From contig JAJVIJ010000003.1 of NCBI GenBank assembly GCA_022072095.1, positions 62,001 through 126,000 on the forward strand: a DNA stretch of 64,000 nt. Direction: 5' to 3'. The stretch is from Rhodocyclaceae bacterium. GTDB taxonomy: Bacteria; Pseudomonadota; Gammaproteobacteria; Burkholderiales; Rhodocyclaceae. Under the pieces are notes generated by a model. The model was given only the letters and a program-made list of their open reading frames with translations. It searched no databases and was not told where the DNA came from. This document shows positions 8,413-18,255 of the stretch, in pieces (the stretch's first letter is position 1; every line of letters begins with the position of its first letter). The position numbers and the translations under genes were made by a program.

Positions 8413-8885
8413 CGGTGATAACTGTGGATGCGCGCCGGCCCGGCCTCGTCGCCATGTCGATGGTCGCCGGCATAAGCGCCCGCCTCCGGCTGGAACGGCG
8501 CACGTTTCTCGGCGACCTCGAAACCCAGCCCCACCAGCATGCGCGCAAGCACCGGATCGGCGACAAAGCGCAGGCGGCCGGGTCCGATCTCCACCGCTAC
8601 ATGGCGGTTGCCCAGGTGGTAGGCCGCACGCACGAGCCTGAGCGCCTCGGCACTGCCGACCTCCATCAGCGCCTCCGGCGCCGCTCGCACCTCGACGATG
8701 CGGCCATCGCGCGCGCGCAGCCGGTCACCATCGCGCAGGACGCTACCCCGCGGCAGGAACAGGCCGGCCTCCTCGCCACTCGCGAGCCGGGTCCGCAAGC
8801 GGCTCTTGCATCGGTCCGCGTAGCCGAGCAGCAGGCTGTCCGCAGCGGGCTCGGACCCCTCACAAAGCGACTCCAGCACCACCAT
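8409..8885 (-). CDS. ureE: Urease accessory nickel chaperone UreE
   Basis: 158 residues. UreE metallochaperone that stores nickel and passes it to UreG. It has the N-terminal peptide-binding domain with [13 protein letters not shown] and the C-terminal ferredoxin-like metal domain with the interface histidine in [11 protein letters not shown]. The tail is histidine-rich but short ([19 protein letters not shown]), giving modest additional nickel storage. It follows ureC after 42 bp and overlaps ureF by 4 bp. Confidence 0.95.
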   Translation of the reverse strand: MVVLESLCEGSEPAADSLLLGYADRCKSRLRTRLASGEEAGLFLPRGSVLRDGDRLRARDGRIVEVRAAPEALMEVGSAEALRLVRAAYHLGNRHVAVEIGPGRLRFVADPVLARMLVGLGFEVAEKRAPFQPEAGAYAGDHRHGDEAGPARIHSYHR

Positions 8886-8927
8886 GGCCGGCCTATTATG
8901 CGTGGACGGGCGTCATCGGCGGCGCCG

Positions 8928-10628
8928 TCAGAACAGGAAGTAGCGTTGCGCCATGGGCAGCTCCGCGGCCGGCTCGCAGACGAGCAGTTCGCCATCGGCG
9001 CGCACGGCATAGCTCTGCGGATCGACCTCGATCACCGGCAGCGCATCATTGTGGATCATGTCGCGCTTGGCCAGCCTGCGCACGCCTTCGATCGCGACCA
9101 AAGTCTTGGCCAGCCCCAGCCCGGCCAGTTCCGGCGTGTCCAGCGCCGCCCGTGACACGAAGGTGAGCGCGCTGGCCTGGACCGCGGCGCCGTATGCGGC
9201 GAACATCGGCCGCAGATGCACTGGCTGAGGCGTTGGAATCGACGCATTCGGGTCCCCCATCGCGGCATGCGCGATCATGCCGCCCTTGATCAGCAATGAG
9301 GGCTTGACCCCGAAGAAGGCCGGCTTCCACAGCACCAGATCGGCGAGCTTGCCGGGTTCGATCGAGCCGACGTGATGGGCGATGCCATGGGTGATCGCCG
9401 GATTGATCGTGTACTTGGCCAGGTAGCGCTTGACGCGCGCATTGTCGGCACGCGCACTGTCGGCCGCCAGGCTTCCGCGCTGCAACTTCATCTTGTGCGC
9501 CGTCTGCCAGGTGCGCAGCACGACCTCGCCGACGCGGCCCATGGCCTGCGAGTCGGACGACATCATCGACAGCGCGCCGAGATCATGCAGGATGTCCTCG
9601 GCGGCGATGGTCTCGCGCCGGATGCGTGACTCGGCAAAGGCGACGTCCTCGGCGATTGCCGGGTCCAGGTGATGACAGACCATCAGCATGTCGAGGTGCT
9701 CGTCCAGCGTATTCACCGTATAGGGCCGCGTCGGATTCGTAGACGATGGCAGGATGTTCGGCAGGCCCGCGGCGCGAATGATGTCCGGCGCATGGCCCCC
9801 GCCCGCACCCTCGGTGTGGAAGGTGTGCAGCGTGCGCCCGCCGATGGCCGCGAGCGTGGCCTCCAGGAAACCCGACTCGTTCAGCGTATCGGTATGAATC
9901 GCGACCTGGACATCCATCTCGTCGGCGACGCTCAGGCAATTGTCGATCGCCGCCGGCGTCGTTCCCCAATCCTCATGCAGCTTCAGGCCGATGGCACCGG
10001 CGCGCACCTGCTCGCGCAGCGGCTCGGGCTGGCTGACATTGCCCTTGCCCAGAAAGCCGAGATTGATCGGAAATGCCTCGGCGGCCCTGAGCATCGCGCG
10101 GATGTGCCACGGCCCGGGCGTGCAGGTGGTGGCGCAGGTACCGGTGGCCGGCCCGGTACCGCCGCCTATCATCGTCGTGATGCCGGCGGCCAGCGCTTCC
10201 TCGATCTGCTGCGGGCAGATGAAATGAATGTGCGTGTCGATGCCGCCGGCGGTGAGGATCATGCCTTCGCCGGCGATGATCTCGGTCGCGGCACCGATGG
10301 CGATGTCGACGCCGGGCTGGACATCCCGATTTCCAGCCTTGCCGATGGCGAGAATGCGTCCGTTCTTGATACCGACATCGGCCTTGACGATGCCCCAGTG
10401 ATCCAGCACGACTGCATTGGTGATGACGGTATCGGCGACCTGGTCCGCTGTGCACTGTCCCTGCCCCATGCCGTCGCGGATGACCTTGCCGCCACCGAAC
10501 TTCACCTCCTCGCCATAGACGGTATGGTCGCGCTCGATTTCGATCCACAAGCCGGTATCGGCGAGCCGCAGGCGGTCGCCCGTGGTCGGCCCGAACATTT
10601 CTGCGTAGGCACGCCGTGCAAGCCTCAT
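8928..10628 (-). CDS. ureC: Urease alpha subunit UreC
   Basis: 566-residue catalytic subunit of urease (urea + water to ammonia and carbamate, cytoplasm). All active-site residues are present at positions one lower than Klebsiella numbering: nickel ligands H133, H135, H245, H271 and D359, the carbamylated lysine K216, substrate-orienting H218, and the flap residues C318 and H319. The ATG overlaps the ureB stop by 4 bp. The three structural subunits are separate genes, as in most proteobacteria, and nothing suggests loss of activity. Confidence 0.98.
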   Translation of the reverse strand: MRLARRAYAEMFGPTTGDRLRLADTGLWIEIERDHTVYGEEVKFGGGKVIRDGMGQGQCTADQVADTVITNAVVLDHWGIVKADVGIKNGRILAIGKAGNRDVQPGVDIAIGAATEIIAGEGMILTAGGIDTHIHFICPQQIEEALAAGITTMIGGGTGPATGTCATTCTPGPWHIRAMLRAAEAFPINLGFLGKGNVSQPEPLREQVRAGAIGLKLHEDWGTTPAAIDNCLSVADEMDVQVAIHTDTLNESGFLEATLAAIGGRTLHTFHTEGAGGGHAPDIIRAAGLPNILPSSTNPTRPYTVNTLDEHLDMLMVCHHLDPAIAEDVAFAESRIRRETIAAEDILHDLGALSMMSSDSQAMGRVGEVVLRTWQTAHKMKLQRGSLAADSARADNARVKRYLAKYTINPAITHGIAHHVGSIEPGKLADLVLWKPAFFGVKPSLLIKGGMIAHAAMGDPNASIPTPQPVHLRPMFAAYGAAVQASALTFVSRAALDTPELAGLGLAKTLVAIEGVRRLAKRDMIHNDALPVIEVDPQSYAVRADGELLVCEPAAELPMAQRYFLF

Positions 10629-10933
10629 GACAGGCGCCCCATGACGCGCCCGGCGAAGCCATAGACCGCCCGTTCGCCGGCGTAGGCCACCAGCTCGACC
10701 GTCCGCGTCTGCCCCGGTTCGAAGCGTACGGCGGTCCCCGCCGGAATGTTCAGACGGAAGCCGCGACCGGCTTCCCGATCGAACAGCAAGGCGTCATTGA
10801 CCTCGAAGAAATGGTAGTGGGAGCCGATCTGCACCGGCCGGTCACCGGTATTCGTGACCGCCACGCTGCGCGTCGCACGACCGACGTTGAGCTCGATGTC
10901 GCCCGCCACGGTATCGAGTTCGCCGGGAATCAT
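10625..10933 (-). CDS. ureB: Urease beta subunit UreB
   Basis: 102 residues, standard UreB. Signature segments are MIPGE at the start, [20 protein letters not shown], and a C-terminus with [11 protein letters not shown]. The ATG at 10933 overlaps the stop of the preceding small membrane-protein gene by 4 bp, and its own stop overlaps ureC. A longer in-frame extension upstream lacks urease homology and coincides with that small gene in another frame. Confidence 0.97.
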   Translation of the reverse strand: MIPGELDTVAGDIELNVGRATRSVAVTNTGDRPVQIGSHYHFFEVNDALLFDREAGRGFRLNIPAGTAVRFEPGQTRTVELVAYAGERAVYGFAGRVMGRLS

Positions 10934-11166
10934 CGACGCCCCCATCGGCTGCGGCGCCAGCGACCGAGGGCAAGGATCACGCCCATGATCGCCGCGACCA
11001 GGCCGAGCAGGTGATCGGCCTGGCTCAACCAGTGCAGCATGAGGTCGAAGCCGTCGCCGCCATGCCGCGCACCGGGCCCTGAGTGCGCCCGCGCCATCGG
11101 GCTCGCAAGTGCCGTCGTCGACGCGGCCGCCAGCCATCGCAATTTTGCTCGCCATTGAATTCGCAT
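10930..11166 (-). CDS. Small HupE/UreJ-like membrane protein inside the urease genes
   Basis: 78-residue protein between ureA and ureB. It begins with a basic signal-like segment ([20 protein letters not shown]...), then [20 protein letters not shown], then a hydrophobic helix beginning [19 protein letters not shown], and ends in a basic tail. The H-x-G...H...DHLL spacing recalls the first metal-site helix of HupE/UreJ nickel permeases, but the other helices are absent. Start at ATG 11166 with GGAGGACAG just upstream. The 4-bp overlap with ureB shows it is a real translated member of the operon. A role in nickel supply is inference; a simple unknown membrane protein is equally possible. Confidence 0.7.
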   Translation of the reverse strand: MRIQWRAKLRWLAAASTTALASPMARAHSGPGARHGGDGFDLMLHWLSQADHLLGLVAAIMGVILALGRWRRSRWGRR

Positions 11167-11211
11167 CCTGTCCTCCGCTGGTCTGAATACCGGGAATGCC
11201 ACCTGGCGCCT

Positions 11212-11514
11212 TCACGGAATCGGTTGATGCACGGTCACGAGCTTGGTGCCGTCCGGAAATGTCGCCTCGACCTGAATTTCGGGGATCATTTCGGGCACCC
11301 CTTCCATGACGTCATCGCGGCCCAGCAGCGTCGTGCCGTACTGCATCAGCTCGGCAACGCTGCGGCCATCGCGTGCGCCCTCGAGCAGCGCCGCGCTCAG
11401 GTAGGCGACCGCTTCCGGGTAATTGAGCTTGAGGCCGCGTGCCCGTCGCCGCTCGGCGACGAGGGCTGCGGTGAAGATCAGCAACTTGTCTTTCTCGCGC
11501 GGAGTCAGTTCCAA
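11212..11514 (-). CDS. ureA: Urease gamma subunit UreA
   Basis: 100 residues, exact family size. Starts [23 protein letters not shown] and carries [23 protein letters not shown], the hallmark of UreA. It forms the (alpha-beta-gamma)3 urease with UreB and UreC. Lies 48 bp after ureD and 45 bp before the small membrane-protein gene. Confidence 0.98.
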   Translation of the reverse strand: MELTPREKDKLLIFTAALVAERRRARGLKLNYPEAVAYLSAALLEGARDGRSVAELMQYGTTLLGRDDVMEGVPEMIPEIQVEATFPDGTKLVTVHQPIP

Positions 11515-11562
11515 TTCGGTCTCCCGGTCATGGCGACGGCAAGCCCTGCTCGGGCGCCCGAT

Positions 11563-12411
11563 TCATGTCGCCCAGATTCTCGGCAGCAAGGCCTCGCGGC
11601 CGGCGACCGCCGGTCGCAGCCGCTGCCACAAGGATACGAAATAGGCGTGCGCGGCGCGCGCGTCCGTGCCGAGATAGCGCGCCACGATGAGCCCCGGCAG
11701 GCGCGTCATCGCCCCCTCACCGACAGCGGGCCGCAGGCGACGACAATCCGCGAGCCAGGCCGTATCGAGACGGTCGACCGCTTCGGCGACACACAGGAAG
11801 CTCGCACACACCGGCTGACCGGCGAGCACGGCCGGCGCGTCGAGCTGGCTGCCGCCGCCTTCGATGCGCCCTCGCTCCCACCACAGGCAGCGGCCGCCCC
11901 GCTCGACTTCGGTCGAGATGCGCACGACTCCATGCCGGAACGCCTCGCCGGCGCCTCGCCGACCGAGGCAGAGCATGTCCCAGCCGAAGAAGATCGCGTC
12001 ATCGTCCAGTTCGACGCGCACCTCGAGTTCGGCGCTCGCACCCTCGAACAAAATGCTCTCCTGAGGCAGCCATTCCAGAACCGCGCCAGCGTGTACACGG
12101 CAGCGCAGGCTCTGCCGTGCCATGCGGCCATCGCCGCGATACCACTTGCCCGCGCCGGGTGTCGTGAGCTGGACCCGCGCGTGCCTGCCCAGTTCGACAT
12201 CGATGTCCAGGCTGTCGCCCGCAACCAGGCCGCCCGGAGGATGCAGCAAAATGTGCTGACAGACCTCCGGCCCCTCGGGATAGAGTGCCTTCTGGATGCG
12301 CAAGGGCCCCTCATGCCGGGCCGTTTCCAGTCGTGTGCGCCCCATGTTCGCGCCGTAACGCAGGTGGATGCGACCGGCCCAGCCCGGTCGCGCGATGTCG
12401 AGTCTATCCAT
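11563..12411 (-). CDS. ureD: Urease accessory protein UreD (UreH)
   Basis: 282 residues. Beta-sheet scaffold that binds apo-urease directly and channels nickel from UreG. Family segments are LHPPGGLVAGDSLDIDVELG, TTPGAGKWYRG and LEWLPQESILFEGA. Start at ATG 12411, because the 38 residues upstream in frame are unlike UreD. It follows the transporter gene urtE after 43 bp on the same strand, joining transport and hydrolysis genes into one unit. Confidence 0.94.
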   Translation of the reverse strand: MDRLDIARPGWAGRIHLRYGANMGRTRLETARHEGPLRIQKALYPEGPEVCQHILLHPPGGLVAGDSLDIDVELGRHARVQLTTPGAGKWYRGDGRMARQSLRCRVHAGAVLEWLPQESILFEGASAELEVRVELDDDAIFFGWDMLCLGRRGAGEAFRHGVVRISTEVERGGRCLWWERGRIEGGGSQLDAPAVLAGQPVCASFLCVAEAVDRLDTAWLADCRRLRPAVGEGAMTRLPGLIVARYLGTDARAAHAYFVSLWQRLRPAVAGREALLPRIWAT

Positions 12412-12454
12412 CGAGGATTCTTGGCCACAACTGGCCGAAATGGTTGCGCCGGCT

Positions 12455-13147
12455 TCATACGGCCAGCAGGCCGGCGACCCCGTCCCTATCCATGTCGGCG
12501 CCCAGGCCACGGCGGATGATCTCACCCCGCTCCATGAGCAGATAGTGATCGGCGAGCGAGCGCGCGAAATCGTAGTACTGTTCGACCAGCAGGATGGCCA
12601 TGTCGCCTTCGCTGGCCAGCAGGCGGATGGCGCGCTCGATGTCCTTGATCACCGAAGGCTGGATGCCTTCGGTCGGCTCATCAAGGATCAGCAGGCGCGG
12701 CCCCGTCGCGAGCGCGCGTCCGATGGCGAGCTGTTGCTGCTGCCCACCGGACAGGTCTCCGCCACGCCGCCCGAGCATCTGGCGCAAGACGGGAAACAGT
12801 TCGAATATGCGCTCCGGCAGGCTGGCGCCCCGCGGCCGCGCGGCCAGGCCCATTTGCAGGTTTTCGGCCACCGTCAGTCGCGGAAAGACCTCCCGTCCCT
12901 GCGGCACGTAAGCCAGTCCAAGGCGGGCGCGCTCGTGCGACGAAAGGTGCGTGATGTCCTTGGCTTCGAGGCTGATCTGCCCGGAGCGTGCCGGCACCAG
13001 CCCCATCAGACAGCGCAACAGCGTCGTCTTGCCGACACCGTTGCGCCCCAGCAATGCGGTCACGCGCCCCGCCGGCACCTCGAAGCCAAGCTTGCGCAGA
13101 ATGTGGCTGCCGCCGTAGTACTGATTCAGGCCCGATACCGTCAGCAT
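12455..13147 (-). CDS. urtE: Urea ABC transporter ATP-binding protein UrtE
   Basis: 230 residues, LivF-type ABC ATPase. Walker A LGRNGVGKTT is near residues 33-42, the signature is LSGGQQQQLAIGRAL, and Walker B is LLILDEPTEGIQPSV. One of two ATPases powering the urea importer. The segment NQYYGGSHILRKL at the N-terminus and the neighbours urtD and ureD support UrtE rather than an amino-acid LivF. Separated from urtD by 1 nt. Confidence 0.93.
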   Translation of the reverse strand: MLTVSGLNQYYGGSHILRKLGFEVPAGRVTALLGRNGVGKTTLLRCLMGLVPARSGQISLEAKDITHLSSHERARLGLAYVPQGREVFPRLTVAENLQMGLAARPRGASLPERIFELFPVLRQMLGRRGGDLSGGQQQQLAIGRALATGPRLLILDEPTEGIQPSVIKDIERAIRLLASEGDMAILLVEQYYDFARSLADHYLLMERGEIIRRGLGADMDRDGVAGLLAV

Positions 13148-13148
13148 G

Positions 13149-13991
13149 TCATCGCCCCAGGTACACCTCGATCACGCGTGCATCCTCCTGCACCGCGTCC
13201 AGGCTGCCATGGGCCAGCACCGAGCCTTCGGCCAGCACCGTCACCAGTCCACCCAGCTGGCGCACGAAGGCCATGTCGTGTTCGACGACGACCAGAGAAT
13301 GTTCGCCGGCCAGCGAGCGAAACAGTTCCGCCGTGCGCGCCGTCTCGTCGTCGGTCATGCCGGCGACCGGCTCGTCGAGCAGCAGCAGCTTCGGCTCCTG
13401 GACCAGCAACATGCCGATCTCCAGCCACTGCTTCTGCCCATGCGACAGCAGCCCGGCGGGTCGGCTCGTCGCCGCCGTCAGCCGTACCTGGTCGATCACG
13501 GCGGCGATGCGGTCGCGCTGCGCACTGTCGGCGCGCGCAAACAGCGCCGTCCTGACGCGCTTGTCGGCCTTCATCGCCAGTTCGATGTTTTCCCAGACCG
13601 AGTGGTGCTCGAAAATGGTCGGCTTCTGGAACTTGCGGCCGATGCCGGCGTGTGCGATCTCGGGCTCGGACAGGCGCGTGAGATCGATGGTCTGGCCGAA
13701 GAAGGCCTTGCCGGAATCCGGGCGCGTCTTGCCGGTGACCACGTCCATCATCGTGGTCTTGCCGGCGCCGTTCGGGCCGATCACGCAGCGCAGCTCACCG
13801 ACATCGATCGTGAGCGACAAGCGATTCAGCGCACGGAAGCCGTCGAAGCTGACACTGATGTCGTCCAGATACAGGATCACGCCGTGGCTGAGATCCAGCG
13901 CCGCGGACGTCGCCACATGCCCGAACGACGCCGCGGCTTCCCACTGTTCGCGCTGACCGGGGCTGGCGTGATCGAAGGATCCGACCTTCAC
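13149..13991 (-). CDS. urtD: Urea ABC transporter ATP-binding protein UrtD
   Basis: 280 residues, LivG-type ATPase with Walker A IGPNGAGKTT, the UrtD-typical LLSHGQKQWLEIGMLL signature in place of LSGGQ, and Walker B LLLLDEPVAGM. The GTG at 13991 was chosen because it overlaps the urtC stop (GTGA), and sequence upstream in this frame only shadows urtC. About 38 residues precede the start of ABC homology (YLDDISVSFDGF), longer than usual. Partner of UrtE in the urea importer. Confidence 0.9.
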   Translation of the reverse strand: MKVGSFDHASPGQREQWEAAASFGHVATSAALDLSHGVILYLDDISVSFDGFRALNRLSLTIDVGELRCVIGPNGAGKTTMMDVVTGKTRPDSGKAFFGQTIDLTRLSEPEIAHAGIGRKFQKPTIFEHHSVWENIELAMKADKRVRTALFARADSAQRDRIAAVIDQVRLTAATSRPAGLLSHGQKQWLEIGMLLVQEPKLLLLDEPVAGMTDDETARTAELFRSLAGEHSLVVVEHDMAFVRQLGGLVTVLAEGSVLAHGSLDAVQEDARVIEVYLGR

Positions 13992-15157
13992 GTCTGCGCC
14001 TCGCGACCTTGATCCGAGCCAATCGTGGGCTCGGCCGTCCGCTTTCGACCACGCTGGGCGCGCAGCCCTTGCCACATGCCGACGATGCCCTGCGGCAGGA
14101 ACAGCGTCACCAGCACGAACAGCAGACCGAGAAAGAACAGCCAGTAGTCGGGGAAGGACACCGTGAACCAGCTCTTGGCCAGATTGACGGCCGCGGCACC
14201 GAGCGCCGGGCCGAGCAGCGTGCCGCGACCGCCAACGGCAACCCAGATCGCGATTTCGATCGAATTGGCCGGTGACATCTCGCTGGGATTGATGATGCCG
14301 ACCTGCGGCACGTACAGCGCGCCGGCCAGCCCGCAAAGCACCGCCGAAAGTGTCCAGACGAACAGCTTGTAATGCAGCGGCTGATAGCCGAGAAACATCA
14401 CCCGCGACTCGGCGTCGCGTATCGCCGCGAGCACGCGGCCATATCGGCTGGTGACCAGATAGCGCGCGCACACCAGCGTCAGCATCAGCAGCAGGGCCGA
14501 CAGGCCGGCCAGCATCAGGCGCATTTCGGGCGCGGTGATCGGATAGCCGAGTATGCGCTTGAAGTCGGTAAAGCCGTTGTTGCCGCCGAAGCCGGTTTCG
14601 TTCCGATAGAACAACAGCATGGCGGCGAAGGTCAGTGCCTGTGTGATGATGGAAAAATAGACGCCGCGAATGCGCGAACGAAATGCGAAATAGCCAAACA
14701 CTAAGGCGATGACGCCGGGGACCAGCAGCGCCAGCAACAGCGCCCACAGAAAGCTGTCGCTACCCTGCCAGTACCACGGCAGTGCCTTCCAGTCCAGAAA
14801 CACCATGAAGTCCGGCAGATCGCTATGATAGCTGCCGTCGCGCCCGATCTGCCGCATCAGATACATGCCGAATGCGTAGCCCCCCAAAGAAAAGAACAGG
14901 CCATGGCCCAGCGACAGAATGCCTGCATAGCCCCAGACTAACCCCATGGCCACCGCGACCACGCTGTAGCAGAGGATTTTTCCGATCAACGTCACCACGT
15001 AGTCGGAGACATGCAAGGGGCTTGCTTCGGGCAGCAGCAGGCGCGAAGCCGGCAACAGGACCGCCATCACCAGCACGAACGCGGCGAGTGCGATCCAACC
15101 CGCTCGTGGTGTTGCGGCAAGCAGGCGGGGAACGGCGCTAGGCTGATGCAAGAGCAC
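13988..15157 (-). CDS. urtC: Urea ABC transporter permease UrtC
   Basis: 389-residue LivM-type inner-membrane permease. Multiple hydrophobic helices, the conserved GYAGILSLGHGLFFSLGGYAFG motif and the GGRGTLLGPALGAAAVN loop near the end identify it. The C-terminus is charged and cytoplasmic. With UrtB it forms the transmembrane channel. Ten bp separate it from urtB, and it overlaps urtD. Confidence 0.93.
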   Translation of the reverse strand: MLLHQPSAVPRLLAATPRAGWIALAAFVLVMAVLLPASRLLLPEASPLHVSDYVVTLIGKILCYSVVAVAMGLVWGYAGILSLGHGLFFSLGGYAFGMYLMRQIGRDGSYHSDLPDFMVFLDWKALPWYWQGSDSFLWALLLALLVPGVIALVFGYFAFRSRIRGVYFSIITQALTFAAMLLFYRNETGFGGNNGFTDFKRILGYPITAPEMRLMLAGLSALLLMLTLVCARYLVTSRYGRVLAAIRDAESRVMFLGYQPLHYKLFVWTLSAVLCGLAGALYVPQVGIINPSEMSPANSIEIAIWVAVGGRGTLLGPALGAAAVNLAKSWFTVSFPDYWLFFLGLLFVLVTLFLPQGIVGMWQGLRAQRGRKRTAEPTIGSDQGREAQT

Positions 15158-15167
15158 TCACGGCACC

Positions 15168-16769
15168 TCAGTTTTCGACGAACCGGCCCTTGAGCGCGAA
15201 CAGACCCTGCGGGCGCTTCTGGATGAACAGGATGATGAATATCAGGACGAGTATCTTGGCGACCACGGCGCCGGCCACGCCCTCCAGAAACTTGGTCGCA
15301 ATGCCCAGGCCGAGCGCCGCCAGCACCGCGCCGGCGAGCTGACCGACACCACCGACGACGACGACGAGGAAGGAATCGACGATATAACCCTGGCCCATGT
15401 CCGGCCCGACATTGCCGATTTGCGACAGGGCCACGCCGCCGAGGCCGGCGATGCCGGCGCCGATCGCAAACGCCAGCGTATCGATACGCCGGGTCGGCAC
15501 GCCGACGCAGCCGGCCATGGCCCGGTTCTGCGTCACCGCGCGAATGTACAGGCCGAGACGCGTACGTATCATCACCGCACTGATGCCCGCCAGGACGATG
15601 AGCGCGAACAGCACGATGACGATGCGATTCCAGGGCAGCACCAACCCCGGCATCAGCTCGACGCCGCCTGACATCCAGGCAGGATTGGACAACTCCATGT
15701 TCTGCGGACCGAAGACGACGCGTACCGCCTGGATCAGGATCAGCGACACCCCCCAGCTCGCGAGCAGCGTTTCGAGCGTGCGGCCATACAGGTGTCGGAT
15801 CACCAGCCGCTCGATGATCGCACCAACTAGGGCGGCGGCCAGGAAGGCGAGCGGGATGGCCGCGAGCACGTAAAAATCGACGTAATCGGGCAGATGGGCG
15901 CGAAACCAGCCCTGGGTCAGGTAGGTGGTGTAGGCGCCGACCATGAGCAGTTCGCCATGTGCCATGTTGATGACCCCCATCACGCCATAGGTGATGGCCA
16001 ATCCGAGTGCGGCTAGCAGCAGGATGGAGCCCAGCGAAACGCCGGAAAACACGCGCGCGAGGCTGTCACCGAGCATGAACCGGCGGTCGATCTGGCGCAA
16101 TGCGTCGGCCGCCGCAGCACGTACCGCGGCGTCCGCCTCGACATAGCGCTCCCCATCCATCACCAGACGCCCGGCGACCAGCGCGCGCACCGATGGGTCC
16201 GCGCTCCCGGCCAGGGTCTTCACAGCACTCAGCCTGACCTTGGCGTCCTCCGAACCTAGACTGGCGCGCGCCCGGGCCAGCTCGAGCTGAGCGCGCTCCG
16301 CCGGATCCTTCGCCTGGGCGAGGGCACGTTCTATCCAGGGCAGGCTCGCCGGCTCCGCCCCGCTTGCCAGTTCCTTCGCGGCCTCTAGGCGCACCGCCGC
16401 GTCGGGTGCAAACAGGCGCAAGCCGGCCAGGGTCGATTCCAGTTCGCGGCGCACACGGTTGTTCACGGTGACGGCCTCGGCATCGTCGGGGACATGGGCG
16501 AGCTTGACGCCGGTCGCCGCGTCCGTCACCGACTCCCCTTCGACGATCAGGAGCTGGCCACCGGCAAGCATGAGCAGATTTTTGGCAAGCGCCTCCAGCA
16601 CGATCAGTGCCGATTCCGGCTCCGCGCTCGCCAAGGCCTGAATCGCGGCGATCTTTTCGTCCGAGTCGTCCGCCACGAGGCCGCTCAACGCCGCCGGCGG
16701 CATGGCAGCGCGTGCGGAACCGACCAGTATCACGAGACCGCAGCACAGCAGCCGAAGGGTGCGTTTCAT
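15168..16769 (-). CDS. urtB: Urea ABC transporter permease UrtB
   Basis: 533 residues from the ATG at 16769. A signal peptide (MKRTLRLLCCGLVILVGSARA) is followed by about 215 residues of periplasmic alpha-helical repeat rich in Ala and Leu, the N-terminal extension specific to UrtB, and then a LivH-type permease with MGVINMAHGELLMVGAY and VGGVGQLAGAVLAALGLG. An alternative ATG at 16847 would overlap the urtA stop by 4 bp and add 26 residues before the signal peptide. The internal start was preferred for the leader, but translational coupling favours the other. Confidence 0.9.
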   Translation of the reverse strand: MKRTLRLLCCGLVILVGSARAAMPPAALSGLVADDSDEKIAAIQALASAEPESALIVLEALAKNLLMLAGGQLLIVEGESVTDAATGVKLAHVPDDAEAVTVNNRVRRELESTLAGLRLFAPDAAVRLEAAKELASGAEPASLPWIERALAQAKDPAERAQLELARARASLGSEDAKVRLSAVKTLAGSADPSVRALVAGRLVMDGERYVEADAAVRAAAADALRQIDRRFMLGDSLARVFSGVSLGSILLLAALGLAITYGVMGVINMAHGELLMVGAYTTYLTQGWFRAHLPDYVDFYVLAAIPLAFLAAALVGAIIERLVIRHLYGRTLETLLASWGVSLILIQAVRVVFGPQNMELSNPAWMSGGVELMPGLVLPWNRIVIVLFALIVLAGISAVMIRTRLGLYIRAVTQNRAMAGCVGVPTRRIDTLAFAIGAGIAGLGGVALSQIGNVGPDMGQGYIVDSFLVVVVGGVGQLAGAVLAALGLGIATKFLEGVAGAVVAKILVLIFIILFIQKRPQGLFALKGRFVEN

Positions 16770-16843
16770 GACCAGTCGGAATCCGCACCCGGCGGGCGGA
16801 ACCGCCGGGCTGAGATGGGTGTCGGCCAAATCGACCACGTGAC

Positions 16844-18112
16844 TCATTGGCCGTCGGGCCCGTCCTTTTTCTTGTCGTTGCCCGGGATATACGGGCTCCA
16901 GGGTGCCGCCCTGACCGGCCCCTTGGTCTTCCAGACGACGTTGAACTGACCATCGGCGCGCACCTCGCCGACGAATACCGGCTTGTGCAGATGATGGTTT
17001 TTCTCATCCATCTTGATGGTGAACCCCGACGGTGCCTTGAAGCTCTGGCCGGCCATCGCGCCGATGACCTTGTCGACATCGGTCGACTTCGCCTTCTCGA
17101 CGGCCTGCTTCCACATGTGGATGCCGACGTAGGTGGCTTCCATCGGGTCGTTGGTCACGACCTTGTCCGCGTTCGCCAGCTTTTTCTTCTTCGCCCAGTC
17201 ACGGTACATCTTGATGAACTTGTCGTTCTCGGCATTCTTCAGCGACATGAAGTAATTCCACGCCGCCAGATGCCCGACCAGCGGCTTGGTATCGACGCCG
17301 CGCAGCTCTTCCTCACCCACCGAAAATGCGACGACCGGGACATCGGTGGCCTTCAGCCCGGCATTGCCGAGTTCCTTGTAGAAGGGCACATTCGAGTCGC
17401 CGTTGATGGTGGAAATGACGGCAGTCTTCTTGCCTTCGGCGGCGAATTTCTTGATCTTGGCGATGATGGTCTGATAGTCGGAATGCCCGAACGGCGTGTA
17501 GTCCTCCATGATGTCCGCATCGGCGACGCCCTTGGACTTCAGGAATGCACGCAGGATCTTGTTGGTCGTGCGCGGGTAAACATAGTCGGTGCCGAGCAGG
17601 ACGAAGCGCTTCGCCGACCCCCCGTCCTTGCTCATCAGATACTCGACCGCCGGGATCGCCTGCTGGTTGGGCGCGGCACCGGTGTAGAAGACGTTCTTTT
17701 CCAGCTCTTCACCCTCGTACTGCACGGGATAGAACAGCAAGCCGTTCAGCTCCTTGAACACCGGCAGCACCGACTTGCGCGACACCGAGGTCCAGCAGCC
17801 GAACACCACCGCGACCTTGTCCTGGGTCAGCAGCTGGCGCGCCTTTTCCGCAAACAGCGGCCAGTTCGAGGCCGGGTCCACCACCACCGCTTCGAGCTTC
17901 TTGCCCATCACGCCACCCTTGGCGTTGATCTCATCGATGGCCATCAGCGCCGTCTCCTTCAACGCCGTCTCCGAAATCGCCATCGTGCCGGACAGTGAAT
18001 GCAGCACCCCGACCTTGATCGTGTCGGCGGCGAACCCCGACGAGGCCGCCCAAGGCAGCGCCGACATCGCGGCAGTGATCGCGAGGGTGGAAAAGAACTG
18101 ACGACGTTTCAT
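16844..18112 (-). CDS. urtA: Urea ABC transporter substrate-binding protein UrtA
   Basis: 422 residues. The leader (MKRRQFFSTLAITAAMSALP) has a twin-arginine-like RRQFF motif and a probable signal cleavage near residue 29. The mature protein is a LivJ-type periplasmic binding protein with GVLHSLSGTMAISE, GCWTSVSRKSVLPVF and FYPVQYEGEE, all diagnostic of UrtA rather than amino-acid binders. Start at ATG 18112 with GGGGAG upstream. First gene of the urea operon, preceded by a consensus sigma-54 promoter. Confidence 0.95.
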   Translation of the reverse strand: MKRRQFFSTLAITAAMSALPWAASSGFAADTIKVGVLHSLSGTMAISETALKETALMAIDEINAKGGVMGKKLEAVVVDPASNWPLFAEKARQLLTQDKVAVVFGCWTSVSRKSVLPVFKELNGLLFYPVQYEGEELEKNVFYTGAAPNQQAIPAVEYLMSKDGGSAKRFVLLGTDYVYPRTTNKILRAFLKSKGVADADIMEDYTPFGHSDYQTIIAKIKKFAAEGKKTAVISTINGDSNVPFYKELGNAGLKATDVPVVAFSVGEEELRGVDTKPLVGHLAAWNYFMSLKNAENDKFIKMYRDWAKKKKLANADKVVTNDPMEATYVGIHMWKQAVEKAKSTDVDKVIGAMAGQSFKAPSGFTIKMDEKNHHLHKPVFVGEVRADGQFNVVWKTKGPVRAAPWSPYIPGNDKKKDGPDGQ

Positions 18113-18169
18113 AGAACTCCCCTTGAACAATGGATTCCGACCGAGGGACCCCGGCTCATGCACTGCTCA

Positions 18170-18184
18170 GCAAGTCATGTGCCA
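18170..18184 (-). promoter_or_regulatory. Sigma-54 promoter of the urt-ure operon
   Basis: Read on the minus strand, TGGCAC-ATGAC-TTGC is a perfect -24/-12 sigma-54 element (18184 down to 18170), followed by T. The start site should lie near 18158, giving a leader of about 46 nt before urtA. Sigma-54 dependence implies an enhancer-binding activator, most likely NtrC for urea genes. Confidence 0.8.
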
Positions 18185-18240
18185 ACACGCTCCCAGGCCG
18201 GTACGAAGCCGGTGCGCACGCAACCGCAAACCGCGTGCGC

Positions 18241-18255
18241 GCACCACTTTCGTGC
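18241..18255 (-). promoter_or_regulatory. Candidate NtrC-type enhancer site upstream of urtA
   Basis: GCAC-N7-GTGC (GCACCACTTTCGTGC) has the half-sites and spacing of NtrC operators and sits about 85-95 nt upstream of the predicted sigma-54 start site. A further half-site, TGCACCA, is at 18271-18277. The match is palindromic at the outer positions only, so the assignment is tentative. Together with the two promoters listed here, this accounts for most of the recognisable content of the 331-bp gap between urtA and clpB. Confidence 0.4.

Noticed and set aside
16770-16847. Longer urtB start overlapping the urtA stop
   Set aside because: It would place 26 residues before a good signal peptide. 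Kept as an alternative in the urtB entry.
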